Part shown: positions 1 to 10,490 of the stretch, in pieces
Position numbering within the stretch: the stretch's first letter is position 1
Layout of the letters: each line of letters starts with the position of its first letter
NCBI GenBank assembly: GCA_949752795.1
Contig: OX457070.1
Location: 31,198,788 to 31,262,787 of the forward strand
Reading direction: 5' to 3'
Origin: Hyperoodon ampullatus
Taxonomy: Eukaryota > Chordata > Mammalia > Artiodactyla > Ziphiidae
DNA length: 64,000 bases
Position numbers and translations under genes: made by a program
The notes under the pieces: generated by a model
Told to the model about the DNA's origin: nothing
Database searches by the model: none
The model's input: the letters and a program-made list of their open reading frames with translations, nothing else

Positions 1-664
1 CCCTCCCTCCCTTCCTCCCTCCCTCCCTTCCTTCCTTCCTCCCTCCCTCCCTCCCTCTCTTCCTTCCTCCCTTCTTTCCTTCCTCCGTTCCTCCCTCCCT
101 CCCTTCCTTCCTTCCTTCCTTCCTTCCTCCCTTCCTCCCTCCCTTCTTTCCTTCCTCCCTCCCTCCCTCCCTCCCTTCCTTCCTCCCTCCCTCCCTCCCT
201 TCCTCCCTCCCTTCCTTCCTCCCTCCCTCCCTCCCTTCCTCCCTCCCTCCCTTCCTTCCTTCCTTCCTCCCTTCCTTCCTCCCTCCCTTCTTTCCTTCCT
301 CCGTTCCTCCCTCCCTCCCTTCCTTCCTTCCTTCCTTCCTTCCTCCCTTCCTCCCTCCCTTCTTTCCTTCCTCCCTCCCTCCCTCCCTCCCTCTCTTCCT
401 CCTCCCTTCCTTCCTTCCTCCCTCCCTCCCTCCCTCCCTTCCTTCCTCCCTCCCTCCCTCCCTTCCTTCCTTCCTCCCTCCCTCCCTCCCTTCCTTCCTT
501 CCTCCCTCCCTCCCTCCCTTCCTTCTTTCCTCCCTCCCTTCCTTCCTCCCTCCCTCCCTCCCTTCCTCCCTCCCTTCCTTCCTCCCTCCCTGCCTCCCTT
601 CTTTCCTTCCTCCCTTCCTTCCTTCCTTCCTTCCTTCCTTCCTTCCTTCCTTCCTTCCCTCCCT
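1..664. repeat. Long (CCTT/CCCT)n polypyrimidine tract
   Basis: The + strand is pure C/T for 664 bases apart from three G residues at 87, 303 and 592; the first A is at 665. The units are irregular mixtures of CCTT and CCCT. It begins at the window edge, so the true left end is not visible. Such homopurine-homopyrimidine tracts can form triplex (H-DNA) structures and are often collapsed or expanded in assemblies. There is no coding potential. Confidence 0.97.
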
Positions 665-1471
665 ATACCCAAGGTATATACAACTCTCTCTTTCCACCAG
701 TCTCATTTCAGGAAAGAATCTGCTTAAACTCAGGAAACATTTAAATGTTGCCTTTCTCAGTATATCTTACAATTCAAGTCTTGTTTCTAACCAGGATACA
801 AGATTTTTACTGTTTGGAAATAATTTTCTCCAGAAGGTGGAAATCCTTTTGAGGGGGATGGGGTTTTGTGTGCTTCAATGATCTTGAAATGCTAACCTGT
901 GGCTGAAGCCCAGTCCTGGCACTTTTCTTTTGCCAGAAACATTCTAGAGCCCCCTGGGGACCGGAGAGAAAGTAAATAAGAAAACCTCCTAGCAAATTGT
1001 AATTTGGACTCTTTCCCTGCTGATATTCAAACAGCACTCACAGCCACGCACTGTTACCTGAGTAACAATCCTTGAGTTGGCATTTTAGGATCAAACGGGG
1101 TTCATGGAATAATTTTTTCTTTCCTGGGCTTTTGCCAGCTTTCTGCGGGATGTCTTCCTCTTTTTGATGCTAAAATAGAACTTACTGCCTCCTGGGGTGA
1201 TGAAGTCTAATAAATCAGTAGTCACTACAGTTAAAGCAAAGGGAGAGCTGAGGTAATTGTCTGGATAATTTGGGCAAAACAACCAACTGTCCTCAATGGG
1301 TTGCAAAGTTTGGAGTTACCCAAATAGAACAATACACCGAATCTGCTCAGTCATTTTTAGCTTCTAGGAAAGGAAATCACCTTTTCTTTGGGGGATACTC
1401 AAATGGACTTCAGCAAGCTTTCTTGGTTGTCCCCATTCACCTCCTTGGGAGTATGGCACAGAGGAACCCCA
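665..1471. other. Unique sequence, nothing recognised
   Basis: Mixed-composition sequence with only short open frames and no repeat family or domain that I recognise. Confidence 0.5.
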
Positions 1472-1695
1472 TGCATGTAATAACAGTGGTGGATGTTTAC
1501 TGGGCTAGTGTGTGTTCTAGGCACTGTTAAGCATTTTAAATAGATCTCATTTAGATGTCGTCACAATAAGCCTATTACGATCCCCACTTAGCAGCTGTTG
1601 GACATGAGGCCAACAGAGCTTAAAGGGACTTGGGTGAGGCTCACAGCTGGTAAGTCGCAGAGCTGAGTCAGCCAGTCTGACTCCAAATCCTATCC
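1472..1695 (-). mobile_element. MIR SINE (ancient), antisense
   Basis: The segment shows the antisense MIR order: a 'tgttctaggcactgtt' stretch, then 'ctcatttaga', a 'gatccccactta' core and 'cagctggtaagtcgcagagc' near the end. Divergence is high, as expected for this old tRNA-derived family shared by all mammals. Confidence 0.75.
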
Positions 1696-2054
1696 TTGTC
1701 AACTTGAAACCTCTTGGTGGGATGATGCTCTGAGGATACTGACATGCAGAGGAATTGTGATCAGATCAAGGGAAACTGGTTCCTTAGTGGAAGAGGTGGT
1801 GTATGCAAAACACCGCTATCTAGCTGGATTATATAAGGTAAGAAATGTCCCTCTCTTGGCCTCAGATTCCTCAGGGGCAAATCAAAGGTTTCACTGGGAT
1901 AATATGTAAGTCCATCTCAGGTCTCACCTATGATTTTTAAAGTGGTCTGTGTCTGTGATCTTCAGTGTTTATTTCCTGAGCTCTGGAGCTCAGCCCTAGC
2001 ACTATTTGAGCCCTGGTGTTCTTGTAAAGAGGGATGAATTAATGGTCAAGATAT

Positions 2055-2430
2055 CTTGTGGTAACAAATGGCCTTCAAATCTCAGTGCCATAAACAACCC
2101 AGCATTCGTTATATCTCATGTGCTTCCGTGTCCATTTTGGGTGTCCAGGGATGCAGTGGTCCCCCAGAATCCAGACTGGTGGGGCAGCTACCATCTCTAA
2201 TGTTGAGGGGCACTCTGCCTGAGGGAAAGAACGCTCTGGAAGGTATTACGCTGGAAATTAAATACTCTGGCCCAGAAAATGACATATGCCTCGGTCTCTC
2301 CTGACTCGCTAACCAGAACTAGTCCCATGGGCCCATCCAACCATAGCGGGTAGAAGGTACAATCTTAACCATGTGCCCCAAGGGCAGACAACTGGGAATA
2401 TTTGGAGAACAGCATTAATGACCACCTACA
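2055..2430 (+). mobile_element. Ancient dispersed repeat, family not assigned (copy 1 of 2)
   Basis: It begins with a 'gtggtaacaaatggcc' motif followed by 'aaatctcagtgccataaaca', and later has 'gtggggcagctaccatct' and 'aatatttggagaacagca'. The same opening recurs at about 26877 in the same orientation. It resembles a common mammalian interspersed repeat, but I cannot name the family securely. Confidence 0.5.
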
Positions 2431-3109
2431 ATATGAATGCCACAATGTCCCTTTAGAATCCTGCATGACTGGGGAGGCTAGCAAAGTCAGGCAGGCAGGG
2501 CTGCTAATATTGCACTGTGGTCAGAGGGACAGGTTGGACAAGAGAATGTTTCCTTTTCAATGAGATAATGGATACTGTGTTGGGGGGGTGGCCATGGGGG
2601 TAAAGAGAGGTCACTCAAAGCCAGGTTTTCTCTAGGGTGACCTTGATCACATTCCTTCCTTTACTGTTTCTTGTAACTCACTAATTAAGATAACTAAAAA
2701 TGTTACCATGAGCTAAAGTCAACATCAATTAAAAATCCCATATATATTTCACATGGAAACACATGGTCTTCAAACATGTGTGATTTTCATCAGACCTCCT
2801 CATCTGTTTGTCATTTAAGGTTCAGACCATTTTCCATATTTCTATCAAATGCTGCCTGCTGTAGATGAAAGCCTGGCAAATAACTGTGCAAAAGAAACTT
2901 TCTGAAGTTATAAATAATCAAATGCCCATGGGGGGTTGACCTCATATACAATAATACACAGAGTAATGATCAGAGCTCAGAGGGAAATGGAGCTCAATGA
3001 TGGCCTTCTTAGTAAGGAGATGGCTGCAGCTTTGCTTACAGTAACATGAGTGTCATTTTCCTGATCCCCTCTTCCTCTGGCAGGAATAGGACAGAATGGA
3101 GCTATGAAG
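2431..3109. other. Unique sequence, nothing recognised
   Basis: AT-leaning, non-repetitive sequence with no open frame of note. No repeat family was recognised. Confidence 0.45.
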
Positions 3110-3300
3110 AGAGTTGGGAAAGTAGTTGAAGCACAGTTGGGACGGTGGTGTACTGGTAAGTGTTTAGCAATCAGCTCTCTGGTGAAAAAAGCTCTGATTT
3201 GTAGTGTATGCCAATTTCCATGGTGTAAATACCCTCACTATGGCTGGATTTCAAGGTACCCATGTGATGTCATTGAACATGGATTTGGGAAGAAATATAT
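3110..3300 (+). mobile_element. Ancient DNA-transposon-like repeat (copy 1 of 3)
   Basis: The sequence contains 'ggtggtgtactggtaagtgt' and later 'ccaatttccatggtgtaaat' with 'actatggctggatttcaag'. The same motif order is found at 47965-48165 and, reversed, at 63615-63775. The three copies define one old family, probably a hAT-type MER element; the exact name is uncertain. Confidence 0.5.
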
Positions 3301-3502
3301 CATTGGCTCATGTAAGTCAGTACCACCTGGGTCCTCCACATCACTGAATAGGGAAATTGGGATGGTTGCCTGTCTCCTGTCCTCTTCTCACCTCTAGTCC
3401 CAAAATATGATGTTAGGAGCTTAGGTGGCAGGAACTGTTCAGAGGAAGACAATGACAAGAGGGAGGCAGATCTAGTGCTGAGAAACACTGGTGACTCCCA
3501 TA

Positions 3503-3612
3503 TTGTATTAGTTTCCTAGATCAGTAGCAAACTGGGTGGCTTAGAACAACAGAAATGTATTCTTTCACAGTTCTGGAGTCCAGAAGTCTGAAATCAAGAT
3601 GTTGACAGGGTT
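3503..3612 (-). mobile_element. MLT1-type LTR, 3' part (antisense)
   Basis: Read on the minus strand, this matches the 3' end of MLT1 mammalian LTRs: the 'ctccagaactgtgaaagaat' region, 'tctgttgttctaagccaccc' and a terminal 'ctaatac'-like end. It is separated from its 5' part (4308-4640) by a later insertion. Confidence 0.7.
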
Positions 3613-4307
3613 GTGTAGGGGAGGAAAACTTCTCCCTTATTCTTTTCTAGGTTCTTGGCCTAATAATTAAATTGGCGTAAGACAGACTAACAGGAGAAAA
3701 GCAAATTTAATTTTGTAGACATGGGAATCCTAAATATATGGGACTCTCAGTCAGGCAAGTGAGGCTTATATGCCATCCTGAGATAAGAAGAAGGGGCAAG
3801 GGGTCTAGGACTTCAAAGGGGAGGAAAAGAATTCACAGGAAGATGGAAAGAGCAATGTTTGGAAAACAACGTTTGCCTTGCCATGCAGATCATTCTTTCT
3901 GATGTAAAAAGTTATCTCTGGGGCTTCCCTGGTGGCGCAGTGGTTGAGAGTCTGCCTGCCGATGCAGGGAACACGGGTTCGTGCCCCCGTCCGGGAAGAT
4001 CCCACATGCCGCAGAGCGGCTGGGCCCGTGAGCCACGGCCGCTGAGCCTGCGCGTCCAGAGCCTGTGCTCCACAACGGGAGAGGCCACAACAGTGAGAGG
4101 CCCGAGTACCAAAAAAAAAAAAAAAAAAAGTTATCTCTGGTAATAGTGTTCTTCCTGGTATAGGCCCCCTATGTAAATTCTTTTAGGCAGTTAAAGGAAA
4201 GGTAAAAAGCCCTTCTTGAGTCTGTTGGGCCATGATTGTCTTCAACTCAAAGTAATTCATAGGCCCAAGTGGCACATTCTGGGCAGCTTGCCCTGAACCC
4301 CATCAGC
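3613..4307. mobile_element. LTR-like insertion inside the MLT1, itself split by a SINE
   Basis: This segment interrupts the MLT1 match. It contains 'gacagactaacaggagaaaa' and 'gcaaatttaattttgtagac', which resemble an old retroviral-type LTR, but I cannot assign a family. The CHR SINE at 3922-4129 sits inside it, so it was inserted before that SINE and after the MLT1. Confidence 0.45.
3922..4129 (+). mobile_element. CHR SINE, short young class
   Basis: A tRNA-derived SINE beginning 'ggcttccctggtggcgcagt'. An A box (TGGCGCAGTGG) and a B-box-like 'gggttcgtgcc' of the RNA polymerase III promoter are visible. It ends in 18 or more A. A perfect 16-bp target duplication (aaaaagttatctctgg) flanks it at 3906-3921 and 4125-4140. 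Many CpG sites remain, which implies recent insertion. Confidence 0.95.
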
Positions 4308-4640
4308 TGGTTCCTTCTGGAGTCTCTAAGCGAGGAACCACCCCACATTTCTCCTAGCTTCTGGTGATCACCAGCAATCCGTGTCACTTCTTGACTTGTA
4401 GACATATTCCAATCTCTACCTCTATCTTCACATGCCCTTCTCTCTGTGTCTCTATGTGTGTCTTCTCCTCTTCTTATAAGTACACCAGTCATTTAGGGAC
4501 ACCCACCCTAATTCCAAGGTGATTTCATCTTGAGAGCCATAACTAATTACTTCTGTAAAGACCCTGTTTCCAAATAAGGTCATATACTGAGATTCTTGGT
4601 GGACCAGAATGTCTGGGAGACACGGTTCTACCCACTGCTC
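4308..4640 (-). mobile_element. MLT1-type LTR, 5' part (antisense)
   Basis: The segment shows the antisense MLT1 hallmarks 'tgtctctatgtgtgtcttct', 'cttcttataagtacaccagt', 'acccaccctaattcc' and 'gaccctgtttccaaataagg' in the expected order. It continues the element that starts at 3503. Confidence 0.8.
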
Positions 4641-6014
4641 ATATATACACACAGCACAGAAAGGATTAGAGAGAGGGGAAGGCAGGACCAGAGATGGTGA
4701 CCTGGCCCTAACACTTCCCCCTGACTTCCCAGAGCATCCTTCAGGCTGTGATCTGCTTCCTGATTTATGATGGCAGGTCAGGAGGGGAAGTGGTCTAGGA
4801 CGGCTGGGTTGCCTTCCCACTTAGTCATGGTCCTCACCTCCAAACCCAGGTGGGTGAGGAGTGGAGTGACCTTGGCCTAAGGTTCTTATAAAGTTGTGTT
4901 TGGGCAGTTGTCTCCTTATATCATCTTCCATCTTCTTTGAAGAGAAATTTTGGCAAAAATAGCACAAACCTTCAGAGTTCTGTTCTTTAACTAGTATCAT
5001 ACACCCTGTCTGGTAGAAGAGGCCATTAACTGATACTGCTGAATGAAGGAATACAGTCAAGGGCTGCTTAAAATGGGCCTTCTCTGGAAGAAAACAGATG
5101 AGCTCTCAAGTTCAAAAATATCTTTTCAATCTAAAAGACATATTCTGGCCCATTAGGTCAGTGGAAGACAGTGACAGAGGATCAAGTGTCAAAGGCCCCA
5201 GGGACCTTAAGTAGGGCTTTCCTTGGCCCTGTAATAGGAGCCAAAACTACCCCTCCCCACAGCCCTGATGAGAAAGCCAGCTTGCCTGGGCCTCAGAGGG
5301 CAGGGGGAGGTCACTGAGACTCCCTCAGTGGCAACTTTAAACCACATCTTGTGGGTCCCTTCAGTTTCATCCCTCACACTCCTCTCTCAGCCTGGAATGC
5401 AGAGGAAGGGAGTGGAAGGATCAGATTTCCAGGAAAGAATCTGTCTTCTGAGTTTCTCTGCTTTAGCCGAGAGCTCACACCTAGGGAAGCTCCATGGTTT
5501 GGGGCATCTGATACACCAATGAGATTTTCACATCTCAGGCCCAAATTCCTCATCTCCACTCACCATGCTTGAGATGAATTGAATTTATGTGCCATGGCTT
5601 AAGAGTTCATAACAAACACCTTTCTCTCAGGCACCTTGCCCTCTGTTCCAGCTCATTCTACTCCCCCAAGGTTGCTCTTTCTCCTGGGCCTCAGGTATGC
5701 AGTCATTTGGCTAGTTGAGCCCTGTGATCACATGAAACAATGACCACATAAAACACACCTCAATTTAGAGATAAGCACTGATGCATGCCCTGCAGCTGAG
5801 ATTAAAATCTGTCCCATAAATCTCTTTACAATGCTGCATATTCCACACATTATGATGAGAAGTGAGCTAGTAAATAAATAGCTGAGGAAAAAAAATTCTC
5901 ACAAAATACCCTATGATTAAGAGGCTTGATCTCATTTTGCTAGAAACTAGAGGAGGGGGTAAGATTTGTCTGTGATGTCAATTCCTCCCCTCACTATGGC
6001 ATTGCGTGGAAGGT
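4641..6014. other. Unique sequence, nothing recognised
   Basis: Non-repetitive sequence of ordinary composition. Overlapping short frames on both strands (for example 4821-5060 and 5268-5572) have no recognisable domain. No splice-bounded exon could be argued. Confidence 0.45.
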
Positions 6015-6085
6015 TTGACTTTCATCACACATTTTTTAAGAGCCTACTGTGTGATATGTGCTGGGGATATACATATGATTAAGTT
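6015..6085 (-). mobile_element. L2-like fragment, antisense
   Basis: The 'agcctactgtgtgatatgtg' and 'ctggggatatacat' order resembles the antisense 3' end of L2. It is short and diverged. Confidence 0.4.
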
Positions 6086-6918
6086 GCAACTTAAAGATAC
6101 AATTGAGAAGGTAATGAAATTTGAAAACATATCAATTTGAGATCTAGTTATTAAAATTCTATCTCTCTGTGTGTGTATGTGTTTTGGAGTTTAGGGTAAC
6201 ATTGCTTAGAGGCATTTGACACACTTTTTCATATATAGTGGAATATGATAAACCCCCAAGATTCAAAATAAATAATAATGGAATGAGACAACCATTTCCA
6301 TGATCTTTATGCCTCTACCATGATGATAGGTTTTCTGGAAAAAGGATTTAAGGGCTCACTGCTGCTCCTTGGGCTGTTAGTAAACCTGGACCATCTGCTG
6401 GTCTGAATCTTGGTGCTGCCTTTTTCTCTCATCCAAGGTAACAACGAGTGTGCGTATGTGCGTATGTTTGCTACGTGTGCACAACTGGGTGTGTTTGTGC
6501 AAGTATGAAGGGAGTTGGCTGGGAGCCACAGAATATACAGAGGAAAACTAGATGTCATGAGAGTACATTCTGAGATGGCAAGTCAACTTTCTTTGTCCTC
6601 AGTAATTCCTAGTTGCAAATGAACTTGTAGTTGAACAGACATTACATTTGTAGGATTAGATCATTGAGATGCTCCTATGTGTAAGGAAACTGCCCTTCTG
6701 GCATGATGACTGGGTCGTGAGGTTGCGGCCTTAGACTAAGGGGAAGACAGACTGGAATAAAAGGGAAAACCCACCCTGTGCACTGAGCTAAGGTTGGAAG
6801 GGAATGGGGACGAGTAGTGGAGGAAAGCAGACTTAAGTGTCTCTGTTTCTCTCACTTCCTTTGTCCCCATCTTCTGTGCTCAGAGAAGCATGATGGAGAA
6901 GAACACTGGGCTAGTGGG
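6086..6918. other. Unique sequence with short GT-rich runs
   Basis: Mixed sequence with short 'tgtgtgtatgtg' runs near 6170 and 6450. No gene or repeat family was recognised. Confidence 0.4.
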
Positions 6919-6935
6919 CTGGTGGTGGTGGTGGT

Positions 6936-7003
<68 letters not shown>
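6919..7003 (+). repeat. Compound microsatellite (GGT)n-(GT)n-(GA)n
   Basis: Three adjacent simple arrays: GGT repeats to about 6939, a GT run to 6967, then a GA run to 7003. Open frames across it translate to runs of V, C-V and R-E, which are microsatellite artefacts. Confidence 0.97.
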
Positions 7004-7005
<2 letters not shown>

Positions 7006-7587
7006 AGAGAGAAAAAGAGGTCCCAGACCTCCATCATGACTTGGGAGGTCTGGTGAGGAGGAAGCTAGGCAACAGAAGAAGGATAGATTGAAAGACCAGA
7101 GGCCAGGTTACCATGATCTGACTGGGGCTTGCAAGGAGCCCAGAAGGACCCACCTGCCTGATGAGGGCATGGAGGAGGGCTGAGAGGGTCTGTTGATGTG
7201 CTGGATGCCTGTGGTCAGAGTGAAGAGGCTGCAGTAGGCAGGGACCACACACTCCAGTGGTGAGTGCCATCATGTTGGCCTCAAGTGATAGTGCTCCCTC
7301 CCCCCTTCCCCAAGAAATAAGCACACCACTGTCATTACCACTTCTACTGTCACTACTCTAGGGAACAGATCTGCTCTGGGTGATATGCAGCTGGGACCAG
7401 GGATAATCCAGAGAACCTTCTCCCTTGCTGGCAAGAGGAGAAAATGATCCCTTCATATATTAAGATGACATCTTAGGGAAAAGAAGGGGAGATGAAATCC
7501 AAGAGACCAAAATTCATCTAAATAGGGAATTCGATTTTGAAAAGATTGAGTGTCTAAGGGGACATTTTCTAAGGGGCGGAACAGAAA
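7004..7587. other. Unique sequence, nothing recognised
   Basis: Non-repetitive sequence between the compound microsatellite and the Tigger-like element. The 96-codon minus frame here has no recognisable domain. Confidence 0.4.
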
Positions 7588-7589
7588 TA

Positions 7590-8594
7590 CAGTTGATCCG
7601 TGAACAATGCAGAGGTTAGGGACGCTGATCCCACACAGACAGTCGAAAATTCAAGTCTAATTTTTTTTTTTTACATCTTTATTGGAGTATAATTGCTTTA
7701 CAATGGTGGGTTAGTTTCTGCTTTATAACAAAGTGAATCAGTTATACATATACATATGTCCCCATACCTCTTCCCTCTTGCATCTCCCTCCCTCCCACCC
7801 TCCCTATCCCACCCCTCTAGGTGGTCACAAAGCACGAAGCTGATCTCCCTGTGCTATGCGGCTGCTTCCCACTAGCTATCTATTTTACATTTGGTAGTGT
7901 ATATATGTCCATGCCTCTCTCTCACTTTGTTACAGCTTACCCTTCCCCCTCCCCATATCCTCAAGTCCATTCTCTAGTAGGTCTGTGTCTTTATTCCTGT
8001 CTTACCCTTGGGTTCTTCATGACATTTTTTTTTCTTAAATTCCATATATATGTGTTAGCATACGGTATTTGTCTTTCTCTTTCTGACTTACTTCACTCTG
8101 TATGACAGACTCTAGGTCTATCCACCTCATTACAAATAGCTCAATTTTGTTTCTTTTTATGGCTGAGTAATATTCCATTGTATATATGTGCCACATCTTC
8201 TTTATCCATTCATCCAATGATGGACACTTAGGTTGTTTCCATCTCCAGGCTATTGTAAATAGAGCTGCAATGAACATTTTGGTACATGACTCTTTTTGAA
8301 AAGTCTAATTTTTGACTCTCCCCAAACTGAACTACTAATAGCCTACGTTTGACCAGAAGCCTTACCATAACATACACAGTTGATTAACATATATATTTTT
8401 GTGTTACATGTATATCTACAAATATTTATGCATTTATGCCATTTCTTAATTTTTTTGATATTTCTAGGCTATGCAGTTTATCAGCAAGTCTTTTCAAACT
8501 GTAGCAAATCTCCAGAAAAAATTTCCAATATATTTAGGGAAAAAAATCCTCATATACCACACAGTTCACACTTGTGTTGTTCAAGGGTCAACTG
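7590..8594. mobile_element. Tigger-like (Tc1/mariner) non-autonomous DNA element, split by an L1
   Basis: The left end 'cagttgatccgtgaacaatg' and the right end 'ttgttcaagggtcaactg' are inverted terminal repeats. Each is bordered by TA (7588-7589 and 8595-8596), the usual Tc1/mariner target duplication. Without the L1 insertion the element is about 370 bp. No transposase frame is present. Confidence 0.75.
7661..8300 (-). mobile_element. 5'-truncated L1, antisense, inside the Tigger-like element
   Basis: The element begins at its poly-T tail, followed by the artiodactyl L1 3' end in reverse ('attggagtataattgctt') and running to 'gctgcaatgaacatttt'. The bases 'aagtctaa' at 7653-7660 are repeated at 8301-8308 as a target duplication. 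A 94-codon plus frame and an 80-codon minus frame are fragments of this L1, not genes. Confidence 0.92.
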
Positions 8595-8596
8595 TA

Positions 8597-9309
8597 CTAC
8601 TATTTCTCAAGTTTAAGTTTCCCAGCTACCTAGCTAGGAGCAGATCCTTTTCGGGGAATAAAGAAACTTCATTTCTATGTACAACTGACTGTGATATAAC
8701 AGAGCAACCCTGATACATATGGATAAAAAGAAAGTTGTGAACTTTCAAATAAAAAACTTAACTTTAGTCTTAAATAAACAAACTTAAAATAGTCATGAAG
8801 CCTTTTGAAACTTTTCAGTTGTCTTTTGAGACTTTTATAAAAAATAGCCTGGGAATAAGTACCCTTGTCATATCATCCAGCTGGTATTCAGTAAGGAAAG
8901 AATAGGGGACCTGGAGCACAGTGGCCTGGCTGAACCCAGGGGGCCATGCAGATTTGGGACAGTCAGCATCACTTGGGGACACTGGTCCAAAGACTGATGA
9001 AGAAAAACATCCTGAGAAATTTAGTCTTCAAGGAACATTTCCAACGGAAGGCCTCAAAGTCTATGGAATTCAAAGCTTCTGCAGACACTGACAGTCCTCT
9101 ATCTGGGGATGATTTCTGAGTAAGGGAGATTGGTAGTTGTGTGACCAAGACGATTTTGGTGCAGATTGTTCTGGACATAGGGGAATGGCTTAGGTGACCT
9201 TCCAGGGGTCTTGTACCTAATCCATGATTCTGTAAGTAATGAGTTGACAGAAAATTGCATTCTGTATTTGGTTGGCCATCTGCTGTTTCTCCAACGCTGG
9301 CTGATAAAG
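8597..9309. other. Unique sequence, nothing recognised
   Basis: Ordinary non-repetitive sequence. The 114-codon minus frame at 8969-9313 has no recognisable domain or conserved pattern. Confidence 0.4.
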
Positions 9310-9720
9310 CCATGGCTATATGGGGAGAAAGTGAGCTGTAATTAATTATCTATGGCATTGATGAATTTCTTGTAAGATATTCCCCTGCTAATCCAGCAAT
9401 ATAGCTGCATCCATCCCCCACTCGCAATGTTAACGGTCTATTTATGGACCCAGATCCATAATTAAATGTTTCATTTGCAAGAAAATGGTTCCTAGGAAAA
9501 TCCAAGCTCTCTTTATGTGCCTGCAATCGGCTAGTGCAGACGTTACATAAGAGATTAGTCCACGTTGGCCTGCTGTTCTTAGCTTTCTGGATAATCTAAT
9601 GTATTATGTTTCTGGTGTATGTAAATTACTAAATGTAATATTCATCAATATACCTGCTGAAGCCAAATGTATTGTGGGCATAATTTTAATTATTTATATG
9701 CTATAAGAATGGAAGAAATT
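9310..9720. promoter_or_regulatory. Candidate conserved non-coding element (AT-rich)
   Basis: This block is free of recognisable repeats and dense in homeodomain-type cores: TAATTAATTA at 9339-9348, 'cataattaaatg' near 9460 and 'ttttaattatttat' near 9685. Composition and motif texture resemble developmental enhancers. No alignment was possible, so conservation is inferred only. Confidence 0.4.
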
Positions 9721-10299
9721 GGAATTACAGAAATAGGGTTCTAAAAAATCCCTCTAGTTTTCTTTTGGGCAACAACTTAGTCAGATTAAAACCATAATCG
9801 TTTTTCAACTCTTGCCTCACACTTGTTTTGGCCATCTCTTTTGTCAGCATGTGGCTATGCGCCATAAAGGCATTTCATGTCAACCCAGAGTATTTTCCAT
9901 ATTAGAAAACAGCACATACTAGATGGCTGGGTTCAAGTCAAGGACAACATTGGGAAAGCTCAAGGCTCCCTTCTGAGCTTGGCTTTTGTTCTTGAACTAG
10001 GTCCCTGGCAACTCCTGACCCATCTTCTTCTGAGTCAAGAAGGTAGCAACTAGGTAGGTAAGGCTGGAAAGCAGAACAGGGAAGGAGCAAAGGTGAGAGG
10101 GACATGTGTATCTCTGGGCAAAGCAACATGAAAAGAGAATAAAAAACAGCTACTTTTATTAACTAGCTAGAGATATGGAGGACAATTTTAGTTCCAGATG
10201 GCTGATCAGGACTGAAAGGATTTGGGTATCTATTCAAGACCTGTAGATTGTAATCAGAAATGAGTTTGTCCTGTGAGTTTTATCGTATTGTGACATCTT
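9721..10299. other. Unique sequence, nothing recognised
   Basis: Non-repetitive sequence without coding or repeat signals that I can support. Confidence 0.4.
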
Positions 10300-10490
10300 G
10301 GTAGGACACGGAGTCTAGAATCCAAGCACCTGGTTTTGAATCCTGGTCTCATGTTTTAGGTGAAGCATCAAGACCCTTCTCAATGCCTCCATTTCCTCAT
10401 GCATACAGTAGGGAGCATACTAATGCTGCTTGATTGAACTGTCAGGAAGATCTAATGGCTTGATGCATGGGAATGTGATTTATAAACACT
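10300..10490 (+). mobile_element. MIR SINE, sense, diverged
   Basis: The order 'ttttgaatcctggtctc', then 'ctccatttcctcatgcatac', then 'tgtcaggaagatctaatg' matches the sense body of MIR, with many substitutions. Confidence 0.6.

Noticed and set aside
3955..4010. Possible tRNA gene from A and B boxes
   Set aside because: The boxes belong to the tRNA-derived SINE head. No cloverleaf with a proper acceptor stem is evident. The same applies to the other CHR copies and to MIR copies.
6817..7056. Frame with long V-C and R-E runs
   Set aside because: It is the translation of the GT and GA microsatellite.
7821..8277. Hydrophobic plus frame and a minus frame ending in MEYYSAIKRN-type sequence
   Set aside because: These are pieces of the L1 ORF2 end and its antisense, inside the L1 at 7661-8300.
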